The position numbers were made by a program, and so were the translations under genes. Below are positions 1 through 8,307 of a stretch of DNA of 34,168 bases, piece by piece. Numbering within the stretch: position 1 is the first letter of the stretch; the number at the start of each line of letters is the position of its first letter. Location of the stretch: contig JAJYJN010000003.1 in the NCBI GenBank assembly GCA_021789455.1, positions 1 through 34,168 of the forward strand. Direction: 5' to 3'. The notes beneath the pieces are model-generated. The model saw nothing but the letters and a program-made list of their open reading frames with translations. It was not told the DNA's origin and ran no database searches. Source of the stretch: a bacterium (GTDB lineage: Bacteria; SZUA-79; Acidulodesulfobacterales; Acidulodesulfobacteraceae).

Positions 1-441
1 TGGACGCACAGGCATCTGCCGGAAATTAAAGAAAAAATAGAAAAAGCCTGCAAACTTACGCCCGACGTTATATTTACTCCTCATGTTATTCCGGTTTCCA
101 GAGGCATACTGACCACTGTATATTTAAAATTAAATAAAGATTCAACTATGGAAAATATAGCCGGCATATATGAAAGTTTTTATTCGGGTAGCCCTTTTGT
201 ATCGATACTTAATAATATAGAAGACTGCAATATAAAAAACGTCGTCTATACCAATAACTGCCATATCGCTTTTGAAATACGCGAAGAAAACGCCGCAGGT
301 TCGGCAGGTTTAATGGTTAAAATAGTCAGCGCCATAGACAACCTCGGAAAAGGAGCTTCCCTCCAGGCAATTCAGAATATGAATCTTATGTTCGGTTTGG
401 AGCCCGACTTCGGAATACCGCAGTATTCGCCGTATCCTTAA
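1..441 (+). CDS. argC: N-acetyl-gamma-glutamyl-phosphate reductase, C-terminal part (left end outside window)
   Basis: The frame is open from base 1 to the TAA at 439-441, so only the last 146 codons are present. ArgC reduces N-acetylglutamyl phosphate to the semialdehyde in arginine synthesis. The first residues read HRHLPEI, followed by a PHVIPVSRGIL stretch, which is the typical 'TPHLxPxxRGIL' region of the dimerisation/catalytic domain. The end has the 'GKGASLQAIQNMNLMFGL' signature followed by the usual short tail (family: GKGAAGQAVQNMNLMFGL). An ATG at 148 is internal and is not the start. The active-site cysteine lies upstream, outside the window. Bases beyond the stop run straight into a palindromic repeat, and no further arg gene follows here. 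Confidence 0.93.
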   Translation, partial: WTHRHLPEIKEKIEKACKLTPDVIFTPHVIPVSRGILTTVYLKLNKDSTMENIAGIYESFYSGSPFVSILNNIEDCNIKNVVYTNNCHIAFEIREENAAGSAGLMVKIVSAIDNLGKGASLQAIQNMNLMFGLEPDFGIPQYSPYP

Positions 442-445
442 AAAC

Positions 446-636
446 AAAAAAGGTGTCAGATCTATTTATTCTTTTACTCCCGACTGCGTTTGCGAGAAAA
501 AGGTGTCAGATTAATTTTTTGCAAATAATTTTTAATATTAATTGACTGTTAAACATGCAAAAAATAAAATCTGACACCTTTTTCTCCTGACACCTTTTTC
601 TCTTATGCAAAAAATAAAATCCGATAACTTTTTCTA
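446..636. repeat. Palindromic repeat family 1, copy 1
   Basis: An imperfect palindrome fills most of the 268-bp gap between argC and the next gene. The main left arm is at 494-523 (GAGAAAAAGGTGTCAG then ATTAATTTTTTGCA) and the main right arm at 556-586 (TGCAAAAAATAAAAT then CTGACACCTTTTTCTC). The loop is about 32 nt. A degenerate left unit (AAAAAAGGTGTCAGAT) lies at 446-461. An extra right unit, CTGACACCTTTTTCTC, follows immediately at 587-602. A decayed right arm lies at 604-635 (TGCAAAAAATAAAATCC then GATAACTTTTTC). The element has the same orientation as copies 2 and 4. I see no ORF inside. Confidence 0.85.
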
Positions 637-709
637 AAGAAAATTTGCAGAATTAAGAATATTGTTTTTCCTTGAAACATTACCTCTTAATCTGAGATAA
701 TAAATAAAT

Positions 710-2362
710 ATGAAATTATCCGGATATAAAAAACGAATTAAGTATCTGCTTCTTATTATTGCGCTCTTAACGCTGTCCGCCGCATCGATTATATTTTTTT
801 ATTCAAAATCGGGCGTTAAAAATAACCGGAATAAAATAGTAAAACCTTTAAAAAACCTTCAAAATTCCTCGTTGATTATCGGTTTGCCGGCAGACGCGAC
901 AAATCTTATAGGCAATATGGCGGCAGATGCGCCTACCGCGGAAGTTACCTCTCAAATTTACGACGGGTTGGTCAGATATAACCGCAATTTCAAGATAGTT
1001 CCCGATCTTGCAAAATCTTGGAAAATAAGCAACGGCGGCAAAACTATTACTTTTTATTTAAGGCGTCGCGTTTACTGGCAGAACGGACAAAAATTTACGG
1101 CAAAAGACGTTATGTTTACATACCGCTTGATGGTAAACCCTAAAACGCCAACGCCTTATGCCGCAGAATACCTTAAGGTGTATAAAGCCCAAACTATAGG
1201 AAAATATATTTTTCGGGTAACTTACAAAAAGCCATACGCTCCCGCTCTTTCTTCATGGGGGTTAAGCATACTGCCGGAAAAACTTTTAAAAGGAAAAAAT
1301 CTTTTAACTACTAAATTGAGAAGCCATCCTATAGGTACCGGCCCATACGAATTCGATAAATGGGTACACGGATACGAAATAGTCCTGAAAGCCAACCCCC
1401 ATTATTTTATGGGCGCTCCAAAAATAAAGCGCCTCGTATATAAGATAGTGCCGGATATTTCGTCTATGTTCCTGATGCTTAAGTCCAACGGTATAAGCTA
1501 TATGGGATTAAGTCCTATTCAGTACAAATATGAATCTGAAGGAAAAGGATTTAAGTCAAGATTTAAAAAATATATTCATCCCTCTTTAAGTTTTACTTTT
1601 TTGGGGTATAATCTTCTTGACCCTCTTTTTAAAAATATAAAAGTTAGGCAGGCTTTAAGCTACGCGATAAATAAAAAAGAGATAATAAAAGGAGCTTTGT
1701 TCGGATTGGGAATTCACTGTTACGGCCCTTTTATGCCGGGAACTTATTTTTACGATAAGAACGTAAAAAAATACCGCTATAACCCCGATAAAGCGCTGAG
1801 GCTTTTAAGACAGGCGGGATGGCGCTTTAAAAACGGAATTTTAGAAAAAAACGGCACTCCTTTCAGATTTACTATTCTTACTCCTCAAGGAAATCAAGAA
1901 AGGCTTTCTGCCGCCGAGATAATACAGCAAAATTTAAAAAAAATAGGTATAAAAGCAGAAATAAGGGTTATGGAGTGGACGTCTTTAATATCCGAATTTA
2001 TTATGAAAAAAAAGTTTCAGACCGTTTTGCTGGGATTTACCATAACGCCCGACCCTTATGACAACGCTTCGATATTTACCGGTTCTAATATCGTTCCTAA
2101 AGGCTTAAATTTTACCTCTTTTAATAATCCCGAAATAGACGTTTTGTTCAGAAAAGCAAGGTCGACGTTTAATTTAAAAAAGCAGAAAAAGTATTATTTT
2201 AAAATACAGCGTATTCTCGCAAAAGATGCCCCTTATACTTTTTTATACGTTCCTTACGCTATGCCCGTAGTCGTCAGGTCGGTAAAAGGAATAAAGCCCG
2301 CACCCGCCGGAATCGGGTATGATATAAGAAAATGGTATTATAAAAAAGGATTTACGTATTAA
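710..2362 (+). CDS. ABC transporter substrate-binding protein, peptide/nickel (DppA/OppA, SBP_bac_5) family
   Basis: The 550-residue protein starts with a basic stretch and a hydrophobic segment (about residues 11-31). That segment would be a Sec signal or uncleaved anchor; no lipobox cysteine is visible. The mature part has family-5 solute-binding landmarks: 'SQIYDGLVRYNRNFKIVPDLA' near residue 80, 'WKISNGGKTITFYLR' near 105, 'GTGPYEFDKW' near 210 and 'VRQALSYAINKKEII' near 320. These proteins bind short peptides, nickel or related ligands outside the membrane and deliver them to an ABC permease. No permease or ATPase gene of that family is adjacent, so the ligand cannot be assigned. The start lacks a clear Shine-Dalgarno. 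moaC follows after 29 bp. Confidence 0.88.
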   Translation: MKLSGYKKRIKYLLLIIALLTLSAASIIFFYSKSGVKNNRNKIVKPLKNLQNSSLIIGLPADATNLIGNMAADAPTAEVTSQIYDGLVRYNRNFKIVPDLAKSWKISNGGKTITFYLRRRVYWQNGQKFTAKDVMFTYRLMVNPKTPTPYAAEYLKVYKAQTIGKYIFRVTYKKPYAPALSSWGLSILPEKLLKGKNLLTTKLRSHPIGTGPYEFDKWVHGYEIVLKANPHYFMGAPKIKRLVYKIVPDISSMFLMLKSNGISYMGLSPIQYKYESEGKGFKSRFKKYIHPSLSFTFLGYNLLDPLFKNIKVRQALSYAINKKEIIKGALFGLGIHCYGPFMPGTYFYDKNVKKYRYNPDKALRLLRQAGWRFKNGILEKNGTPFRFTILTPQGNQERLSAAEIIQQNLKKIGIKAEIRVMEWTSLISEFIMKKKFQTVLLGFTITPDPYDNASIFTGSNIVPKGLNFTSFNNPEIDVLFRKARSTFNLKKQKKYYFKIQRILAKDAPYTFLYVPYAMPVVVRSVKGIKPAPAGIGYDIRKWYYKKGFTY

Positions 2363-2391
2363 TAAATAAATTTAATTAAGGAGATAATGAA

Positions 2392-2877
2392 ATGAAAAAT
2401 AAGGCGGTTTTGTCGCATTTAGACGAAAACGGAATGCCTAAAATGGTTGACGTGTCTGAAAAAAACGGCACGGTCAGAATAGCTTCCGCCCATGCAAAAG
2501 TTACTATGTCGGAAGAAGCTTTTAAACTTGCGACCGGCGGAGGAGGAAAAAAGGGAGACGTCTTCGGAACTGCAAAGATAGCCGGAATTATGGCGGCTAA
2601 AAAAACGTCGGAATTAATTCCTTTATGCCATCCTTTAAATATAGAAGGATGCGATATTTTGTTTAAAACGGACGAGAAAGAAAATTCTATCGATATAATA
2701 TCCTCCGTTAAAATATCGGGAAAAACCGGCGTAGAAATGGAAAGCTTGACGGCCGTATCCGTAGCGGCGCTTACCGTTTACGATATGCTGAAGGCTGCGG
2801 ATAAATCCATAGAAATATCTGATATTTACCTTATAAGCAAAGAAGGCGGAAAAAGCGGAACGTATAAAAGAAAGTAA
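2392..2877 (+). CDS. moaC: Cyclic pyranopterin monophosphate synthase MoaC (molybdenum cofactor biosynthesis)
   Basis: MoaC acts with the radical-SAM enzyme MoaA to convert GTP, through 3',8-cyclo-GTP, to cyclic pyranopterin monophosphate, the first stage of molybdopterin synthesis. The 161 residues match the usual full length. Visible signatures are 'GDVFGTAKIAGIMAAKKTSE' followed by 'LIPLCHPL' (residues about 55-83), 'KTGVEMESLTAVSVAALTVYD' around 110-130, and the catalytic Asp/Lys pair in 'YDMLKAADK'. The start has a strong AAGGAG about nine bases upstream. It probably shares a transcript with the preceding substrate-binding protein. No other moa gene is in the window. Confidence 0.96.
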   Translation: MKNKAVLSHLDENGMPKMVDVSEKNGTVRIASAHAKVTMSEEAFKLATGGGGKKGDVFGTAKIAGIMAAKKTSELIPLCHPLNIEGCDILFKTDEKENSIDIISSVKISGKTGVEMESLTAVSVAALTVYDMLKAADKSIEISDIYLISKEGGKSGTYKRK

Positions 2878-2910
2878 AACCCTAAATCGGGATTTGGGTT
2901 AAAAAAATTT
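2878..2910 (+). terminator. Possible weak terminator after moaC
   Basis: Directly after the moaC stop, AACCCTAAATC at 2878-2888 can pair with GATTTGGGTT at 2891-2900, with one bulge and a very short loop. An A-run and three T follow. The T-tract is poor, so this may be a partial terminator or chance. The sdhA promoter begins immediately downstream. Confidence 0.35.
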
Positions 2911-2911
2911 A

Positions 2912-2940
2912 TTGCAAATTTTAAACGTTTATCCTATAAT
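2912..2940 (+). promoter_or_regulatory. Sigma70-type promoter for the sdhABE operon
   Basis: TTGCAA at 2912-2917 is followed by a 17-nt spacer and a perfect TATAAT at 2935-2940. Transcription would begin near 2947, giving a leader of about 90 nt before the sdhA ATG at 3037. The leader contains a small GC hairpin: CGGCGG at 2983-2988 pairs with CCGCCG at 3000-3005. Confidence 0.65.
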
Positions 2941-3036
2941 ATCAAAAACCGTATTCTTATAATAAAAATCAATCGATTTAAACGGCGGGATGAAGTCTGC
3001 CGCCGCCAAGAATTGTTAAAATAATAGAGGTTATAA

Positions 3037-4713
3037 ATGTTAAAACATGACGTTGTTATTGTCGGCGCCGGACTTGCGGGATTAAGGGCGGCCGTAGAAC
3101 TTAGGAAAAAAGGCATAGATGTCGTAATAGTCAGCAAGGTTTATCCTACGCGTTCCCATTCGGGAGCGGCTCAAGGCGGAGTCAACGCCGCGTTTGACGA
3201 AAACGATTCATGGGAATCCCATTTTTTCGATACCGTAAAAGGCAGCGATTATCTCGGCGACCAGGATGCCATAGAAATACTGACGAGCGAAGCCCCCGGA
3301 AACATACTTGAACTTCAGAGCATGGGCGTCGTTTTTAACAGAAACGATAAAGGCGGCATAGCACAGAGGCCTTTCGGCGGACAAAGTTTCCCTCGTTCCT
3401 GCTACTATGCGGATGCCGTGGGACATATGATGCTGCACGGATTGTTCGACAACGTACTTAAATATAAAACCAAAATTTTGTATGAATATTTCGTTACAAG
3501 CCTGCTTACCGATAATGGAAAAGTCAGCGGCGTAGTGGCATACGATATTAAAAACGGAAAATTCGAGGGTATTGCCGCAAAGGCGGTTTTATTCGCTACC
3601 GGAGGTTACGGACAGGTTTATTCTTCCAATACCAATGCGTTAATAAATACCGGAGACGGCATGGCGATATCTATTAATGCCGGAGTTCCGCTGATGGATA
3701 TGGAATTCGTACAGTTTCATCCAACTACGCTTAAAAGCACCGGAATATTGGTAACGGAGGGAGCAAGAGGAGAAGGCGCTTATCTGCTTAATTCGCTCGG
3801 CGTCCGCTTTATGTCTAAATATGCTCCTAAAGCTATGGAACTTGCGCCAAGAGACGTGGTTGCAAGAGCGGAGCAGACCGAAATAAACGAAGGCAGGGGC
3901 GTCGACGGAGCAATTCTTTTAGATATAAGGCATCTCGGCAAAGAAAGAATAATGGAAAGACTACCTCAGATTATGCAGTTATCTATAGATTTTGAAGGCG
4001 TTAATCCTATTCACGAGCCTATTCCTATTAGACCGGGCGCTCATTACTCTATGGGCGGAATTAAAACGGATTATAACGGAAGAACCGTAATAGAAGGTTA
4101 CTATTCGGCAGGCGAGTCTGCCTGCGTCAGCGTCCACGGAGCAAACAGACTCGGCGGAAATTCCCTTCTCGATACGGTAGTATTCGGCAGAAGGGCGGGA
4201 ATAGACATAGCCGAATATCTTAAATCTGCCGCCGGAGACAGAAAATTCGACGAATCGGCGATAAAAAGAGACGAAGAAAAATTCGAAAAATTAAAAAAAT
4301 CGTCGGGAAAAGAAAGACACGGCCTTTTAAAATCCGAACTTCAGGAAGAGATGAGAGCGGACGTCGGGGTATTCAGGGAAGAAAATGCCATGAAAAAGGC
4401 TTTAGATAAAATAAGCGAACTCAAAGAACGCGCAAAAAATATAGGAATAGACGACAAATCGAAAACATTTAATACAGATATCGTAGAAGCATTCGAGTTT
4501 AGCAATATACTGCTTATAGCCGAAGTAATCGCTAGAGGAGCTATACTCAGGAAGGAATCGAGGGGAGCTCATTACAGGACGGATTTTCCGGAAAGAGACG
4601 ATTCCAACTGGCTCAAACATACGCTTGCGACATTAGACGGAAACGGAAACATAAAATTCGATTTTTCCGAAGTTGCGATAACTAAATTTAAACCTCAGCC
4701 GAGGACGTATTAA
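3037..4713 (+). CDS. sdhA: Succinate dehydrogenase/fumarate reductase flavoprotein subunit
   Basis: The 558-residue flavoprotein interconverts succinate and fumarate. The dinucleotide-binding GAGLAG is at residues 10-15. 'RSHSGAAQGG' places the expected covalent FAD-attachment histidine at residue 41. 'HPTTLKSTGILVTEGARGEG' and 'RPGAHYSMGGI' are substrate- and FAD-domain motifs, and 'GESACVSVHGANRLGGNSLL' is the C-terminal flavin-binding signature. An AGAGG ribosome site precedes the ATG. sdhB follows after 26 bp. The partners are a B subunit with eight cluster cysteines in its C-terminal half and a CCG-domain subunit. The complex is therefore the type-E form known from Sulfolobus SDH and epsilonproteobacterial MfrABE. 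The physiological direction cannot be read from sequence. Confidence 0.95.
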   Translation: MLKHDVVIVGAGLAGLRAAVELRKKGIDVVIVSKVYPTRSHSGAAQGGVNAAFDENDSWESHFFDTVKGSDYLGDQDAIEILTSEAPGNILELQSMGVVFNRNDKGGIAQRPFGGQSFPRSCYYADAVGHMMLHGLFDNVLKYKTKILYEYFVTSLLTDNGKVSGVVAYDIKNGKFEGIAAKAVLFATGGYGQVYSSNTNALINTGDGMAISINAGVPLMDMEFVQFHPTTLKSTGILVTEGARGEGAYLLNSLGVRFMSKYAPKAMELAPRDVVARAEQTEINEGRGVDGAILLDIRHLGKERIMERLPQIMQLSIDFEGVNPIHEPIPIRPGAHYSMGGIKTDYNGRTVIEGYYSAGESACVSVHGANRLGGNSLLDTVVFGRRAGIDIAEYLKSAAGDRKFDESAIKRDEEKFEKLKKSSGKERHGLLKSELQEEMRADVGVFREENAMKKALDKISELKERAKNIGIDDKSKTFNTDIVEAFEFSNILLIAEVIARGAILRKESRGAHYRTDFPERDDSNWLKHTLATLDGNGNIKFDFSEVAITKFKPQPRTY

Positions 4714-4739
4714 CGTATTAATAGCGAGGAAAAAATATA

Positions 4740-5738
4740 ATGGAATTCAAGGTAAGAGCATACAGATTTAATCCGGAAACCGACGAAAAACCGTACTACA
4801 AAGAATATACGGTAGAAGACTATCCGGGTATGACGGTTTTAAACGCCTTAATAAAAATAAAATCGGAGCTTGACGGAACGCTCAGCTTTAGAAGGTCATG
4901 CAGAAGCGCTATCTGCGGTTCCTGCGCGATGAAAATAAACGGAATAACAAAGCTTGCATGTAAAACGCAGGTTAGTTTAGAAATCGATAAATTTGGAATA
5001 CTTAACGTCGAACCACTTGCCAATATGCCCGTAATTCGCGATTTAATCGTCGATCAGGAGGTCTTTTTCGATAAAATAAAAGCTATAAAACCTTATCTGC
5101 TCGGACAGAGGGAAGACGAAGCGCATAACCGTTTCCACGCATTAAAAGAAGGCGAAAAAATCAGTCAGCCGGTTTACGATAAATCGGAGTTTAAAAATTT
5201 GACCGGAAACGAAGATACTCCAAACTGCATTTTATGCGAATGCTGTTATTCCGAATGCGGAGGAGTAGTCGGCAATAAAGACTATCTTGGACCTGCCGCT
5301 CTCGCTAAATTATACAGATATGCCGAAGATCCGAGAGATAACGATAAAAACGGTTCGCGTTTAGTAAACGGCTCTATGCCTAACGGTTTTTGGGACTGCG
5401 TTCACTGCCAGTCATGCGAACAATTCTGCCCGAAAGGCATTTCTCCGGTAAAATCGATAGTAAGGCTGCATGAAAAATCGGTTAAAAATTCCATTACTTT
5501 TTCGTCAGGCTCAAAGCATGTGGTTTCTATAGCAAGATCTATAGGCGAAACGGGAAGGTTAGACGAAATAAAAGTTGCATTTGAATCCGGAGGCGTTACC
5601 GGGCTTTTAAACGATCTGCCCGTTGCGTTCGGCGCAGGCCTAAAGGGGAAGATACCGCCTTTCAGGCATAAATTAATAAAAGATATGGAAGATATTCGGC
5701 TTGCATATAAAGAGCTGGACTTGGAGGATAAATTATGA
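4740..5738 (+). CDS. sdhB: Succinate dehydrogenase/fumarate reductase iron-sulfur subunit, type E
   Basis: The 332-residue subunit carries electrons between the flavin and the quinone-side subunit. The plant-type [2Fe-2S] ligands are Cys54, Cys59, Cys62 and Cys74. A [4Fe-4S] motif is Cys163, Cys166, Cys169 and Cys173. The third motif is Cys220, Cys223, Cys226 and Cys230-Pro. Standard SdhB proteins have only three cysteines there and bind [3Fe-4S]. The extra Cys223 predicts a second [4Fe-4S] cluster, as proposed for archaeal type-E enzymes. The protein is longer than the usual 240-260 residues because of a C-terminal extension of about 90 residues. Its TGA overlaps the sdhE ATG (ATGA), indicating translational coupling. 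Confidence 0.93.
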   Translation: MEFKVRAYRFNPETDEKPYYKEYTVEDYPGMTVLNALIKIKSELDGTLSFRRSCRSAICGSCAMKINGITKLACKTQVSLEIDKFGILNVEPLANMPVIRDLIVDQEVFFDKIKAIKPYLLGQREDEAHNRFHALKEGEKISQPVYDKSEFKNLTGNEDTPNCILCECCYSECGGVVGNKDYLGPAALAKLYRYAEDPRDNDKNGSRLVNGSMPNGFWDCVHCQSCEQFCPKGISPVKSIVRLHEKSVKNSITFSSGSKHVVSIARSIGETGRLDEIKVAFESGGVTGLLNDLPVAFGAGLKGKIPPFRHKLIKDMEDIRLAYKELDLEDKL

Positions 5739-6622
5739 TTACATATGCTTATTATCCGGGGTGCGTAGCTCAGGAAAGCGGCAAAGAACTCGATAACGCC
5801 ACAAAATTTATTGCAGGCAAATTAGGCATAAATTTAATTCCTATGCCTGAGGCATCATGTTGCGGAGGCGGAGTTATCGACGGCTTCGATAAAAACTTAA
5901 AGCTTTTTATAAACGGAAGAACCCTTGCTTTGGCGGAAAAAGAAGGGCTCGATATAATGACTATATGCAACACCTGCACTCTGACTCTCAGCGAGGTAAA
6001 CGAAGAACTTATAAATAATCCCGAATCATTAGAAAAAACAAACCAATATCTTGCTAAAATAGGTCTGAGATATACCGGAAAAGTTAAAGTGAAGCATATT
6101 TTATATGCCGTAAGAGACGACATAGGATTCGATAAATTAAAAGAAAAAGCGGTTAAAAGCCTGAAAGGAATAAAAATAGCCCCGTTTTACGGATGCCATA
6201 TACTCAGGCCGTCAAGCGCAGTTAAGTTCGACGACGTGGAAAATCCTCAAGGATTTGAAGAGCTGATTAAGGCTCTGGGCGGCGAACCGGTATCTTATGT
6301 CAGAAGGACCAAATGCTGCGGATTTCAAACGATACTCGTAAACGAATCAACTTCTACTTCGCTTGCGGGCAACGCCATTTACGAGGCTCAGGAGAAAAAT
6401 GCCGACGTCATGGTTACCCCTTGCCCTTTATGCCACTTAAGTTTAGATACTTATCAGACGGTTGCGGCAAAAAACATAAACAAAAAATTATCTCTGCCTA
6501 TACTTCATTTGCCTCAGCTAATAGGCATAGCCTTAGGCGCCGATTATGCCGAAATGGGTTTTTCGAGGCATAACGTTTCGCTTAGGGGCGTAATGGCCAA
6601 AGTCAGGCAGAACGAAATATAA
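5735..6622 (+). CDS. sdhE: Type-E succinate:quinone oxidoreductase CCG-domain subunit (HdrB-like)
   Basis: The 295-residue protein has two cysteine-rich CCG domains of the HdrB/SdhE family (CX31-39CCX34-38CXXC). The first uses Cys10, Cys42-Cys43, Cys78 and Cys81; the second uses Cys154, Cys194-Cys195, Cys230 and Cys233. In type-E succinate:quinone reductases this subunit replaces the haem-bearing membrane anchor and is thought to attach through amphipathic segments. No transmembrane helix is obvious. Position after sdhAB with a 4-bp overlap fixes its role better than the domain alone, because HdrB of heterodisulfide reductase has the same fold and a true hdrB is present at 21305. The gene symbol is also used for an unrelated flavinylation factor; sdhC is an alternative name. 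Confidence 0.9.
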   Translation: MITYAYYPGCVAQESGKELDNATKFIAGKLGINLIPMPEASCCGGGVIDGFDKNLKLFINGRTLALAEKEGLDIMTICNTCTLTLSEVNEELINNPESLEKTNQYLAKIGLRYTGKVKVKHILYAVRDDIGFDKLKEKAVKSLKGIKIAPFYGCHILRPSSAVKFDDVENPQGFEELIKALGGEPVSYVRRTKCCGFQTILVNESTSTSLAGNAIYEAQEKNADVMVTPCPLCHLSLDTYQTVAAKNINKKLSLPILHLPQLIGIALGADYAEMGFSRHNVSLRGVMAKVRQNEI

Positions 6623-6650
6623 TAAAAAAAATAAAAAGAGGAAGGTTAAA

Positions 6651-6944
6651 ATGTCCGATACTATAAACGTAGTTCTTAAAGCACTTAAAGGTCTTTCGAT
6701 TATCGCACAGGAAAAATTAGACGATTATGTCGATATATCGGATGAAGAGAGCAGGGAAGCGGCAGACCAGATTATCGAAACCGTTAAATATGAATCAGGC
6801 GTTATTTTTAAGTCTATAAAAGAAAAAGTCGCCGATATTCTGCTTGACGAAATGAATTTCGCTTCTACTTACGACGTAGAAGAGCTGACCAAAAAAATCC
6901 AAAAATTAGAAGCAAAGATAGAAGAGCTTACAAATAAAAAATAG
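6651..6944 (+). CDS. Small helical coiled-coil protein downstream of sdhABE (phasin/UbiK-like in layout)
   Basis: I do not recognise this 97-residue protein with certainty. It is predicted almost wholly helical: an amphipathic N-terminal segment (about 5-25), an acidic stretch, and a C-terminal heptad-like coiled coil ('LTKKIQKLEAKIEELTNKK', about 79-97) preceded by 'TYDVEEL'. That layout resembles the BMFP/UbiK accessory and phasin-like families, but this is only visual similarity. It has no cysteine and no clear membrane helix. A good GAGGAAGG site precedes the ATG, 28 bp after sdhE, so it looks like the last gene of the operon. It could be a small subunit or membrane-association factor for the type-E complex, or unrelated. 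Confidence 0.75.
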   Translation: MSDTINVVLKALKGLSIIAQEKLDDYVDISDEESREAADQIIETVKYESGVIFKSIKEKVADILLDEMNFASTYDVEELTKKIQKLEAKIEELTNKK

Positions 6945-6960
6945 CGGTAATCCCTTAATC

Positions 6961-8307
6961 TTAATCGGCGTCGTATTTTTTATATTCCATTACGACTTCG
7001 ACGTTCGATTTTATACCGAATGCTTCTTTTATGCTGTTTCTTAAAAACTTTATATCCGTCATAGTAAATATTTTTCCTTTATTGCCCGTAAAAAATATAA
7101 AAGTAGGAATTTTTTCTCCTTCTTTTTGTACGCCGTAGCTTATGTATTTATAAATCCTGCCGCTGCGCGGCTCAGTTTTCGCGGTTTCGATGAATCTGTT
7201 TAAATCTTTCTTTTTTATTTTTACGCTTTTTGAATCGAATATTTCCATAGACATATCTAATATCTTGTTTAAATTTTTATTCGTCTTTGATGAAATATAT
7301 ACGAAAGGCATTCCGGAAAACTCTTTTAACTTATACTTAATTTCATTTTTTAACTGTACTGCGTTTTCCGGCAGTTTTTCTTTTAAATCCCACTTCGTAA
7401 ATGCTATTATGACGGGTTTTTTTTCAAGCGTTATTCTTCTCAGTAATGACAGGTCTTCATGCGTAACATCCGAATTTATATCTATAAAAAGAACTACCAC
7501 ATCCGCCCTCTTTATTTGATTAAGGCTCTGTTTTTGGAAGGCTTCGGAATTTAAATCAAGTTTATTTTTTTTTCTGATGCCTGCAGTATCTACTAAAGTT
7601 ATCGAACGCCCTTTATATCTGATATACGTGTCTATGGAATCGCGCGTGGTGCCGGGTTTGTCGTCGGTAAAAAGCAGGTCTTCTTTTAACAAGGTGTTTA
7701 TATAAGTAGATTTTCCGCTGTTAGGTCTTCCGATTATGGCTATTTTAAAAGAATTTTCGTTTTCTTCGCCGGTTTTTTTAGGTTTTACCGGTTTTTTAAT
7801 ATTTATTTCTTCGGCTATTTTTTCGAGAATTTCATATATGCCCGTTCCTTTTTCCGCGCTTGCGGTTAAAACCGTTTTTATGCCGAGACCTATAAATTCG
7901 CTTTCCGCTCCGTTTGCATCCTTGGGAGAATCGACTTTATTTATTACCAAGATAATATTAGAGCCGTTTTTTTTAAGGCGTTTAAAAATCTCTTTGTCTT
8001 CCGGTAAAAACCCGCTTTTATAATCGACCGCAAATAAAATTAAGCCGGCTTTTTTTGAATATTCGAAAACTTTGTCCCTGATTTTTTTTTCTGTTTCGTT
8101 TGCGGGCGAGACGTTAAACCCTCCGCTGTCTGAAATAAAAAAATCCGTTCCGTTAAAGGATATTTTTTTTATATTTAAATCTAAAGTAGTACCGGCGATT
8201 TTAGACGACAAAGCCGAAGTTTTCCCCGTTATTTTATTAAATATCGTCGATTTTCCTACATTAGGCCTGCCGATTATAAGTACGAAAAAATCTTTACTTT
8301 TTATCAT
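6961..8307 (-). CDS. der: GTPase Der (EngA), ribosome assembly
   Basis: The 448-residue protein has the tandem G-domains that define Der, which acts in 50S subunit maturation. Domain 1 has GRPNVGKST (about 13-21), a GTTLD G2, DSGG G3 and NKVD G4. Domain 2 has GRPNSGKST near 193, GTTRD, DTAG and TKWD. A C-terminal KH-like domain of about 100 residues follows. The start has GGAG eight bases upstream and overlaps the 3' end of rnc by 14 bp, so the two are translationally linked. The stop lies 16 bp from the convergent small gene at 6651-6944, and no terminator hairpin is visible between them. Confidence 0.96.
   Translation of the reverse strand: MIKSKDFFVLIIGRPNVGKSTIFNKITGKTSALSSKIAGTTLDLNIKKISFNGTDFFISDSGGFNVSPANETEKKIRDKVFEYSKKAGLILFAVDYKSGFLPEDKEIFKRLKKNGSNIILVINKVDSPKDANGAESEFIGLGIKTVLTASAEKGTGIYEILEKIAEEINIKKPVKPKKTGEENENSFKIAIIGRPNSGKSTYINTLLKEDLLFTDDKPGTTRDSIDTYIRYKGRSITLVDTAGIRKKNKLDLNSEAFQKQSLNQIKRADVVVLFIDINSDVTHEDLSLLRRITLEKKPVIIAFTKWDLKEKLPENAVQLKNEIKYKLKEFSGMPFVYISSKTNKNLNKILDMSMEIFDSKSVKIKKKDLNRFIETAKTEPRSGRIYKYISYGVQKEGEKIPTFIFFTGNKGKIFTMTDIKFLRNSIKEAFGIKSNVEVVMEYKKYDAD

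Noticed and set aside
2983..3005. Riboswitch in the sdhA leader
   Set aside because: Only one 6-bp GC hairpin is visible in about 90 nt; there is no recognisable aptamer core.
5735..6622. Annotation as a second heterodisulfide reductase subunit B
   Set aside because: The CCG domains fit, but the 4-bp overlap with sdhB and absence of HdrA/HdrC partners here make the type-E SDH subunit the better call.
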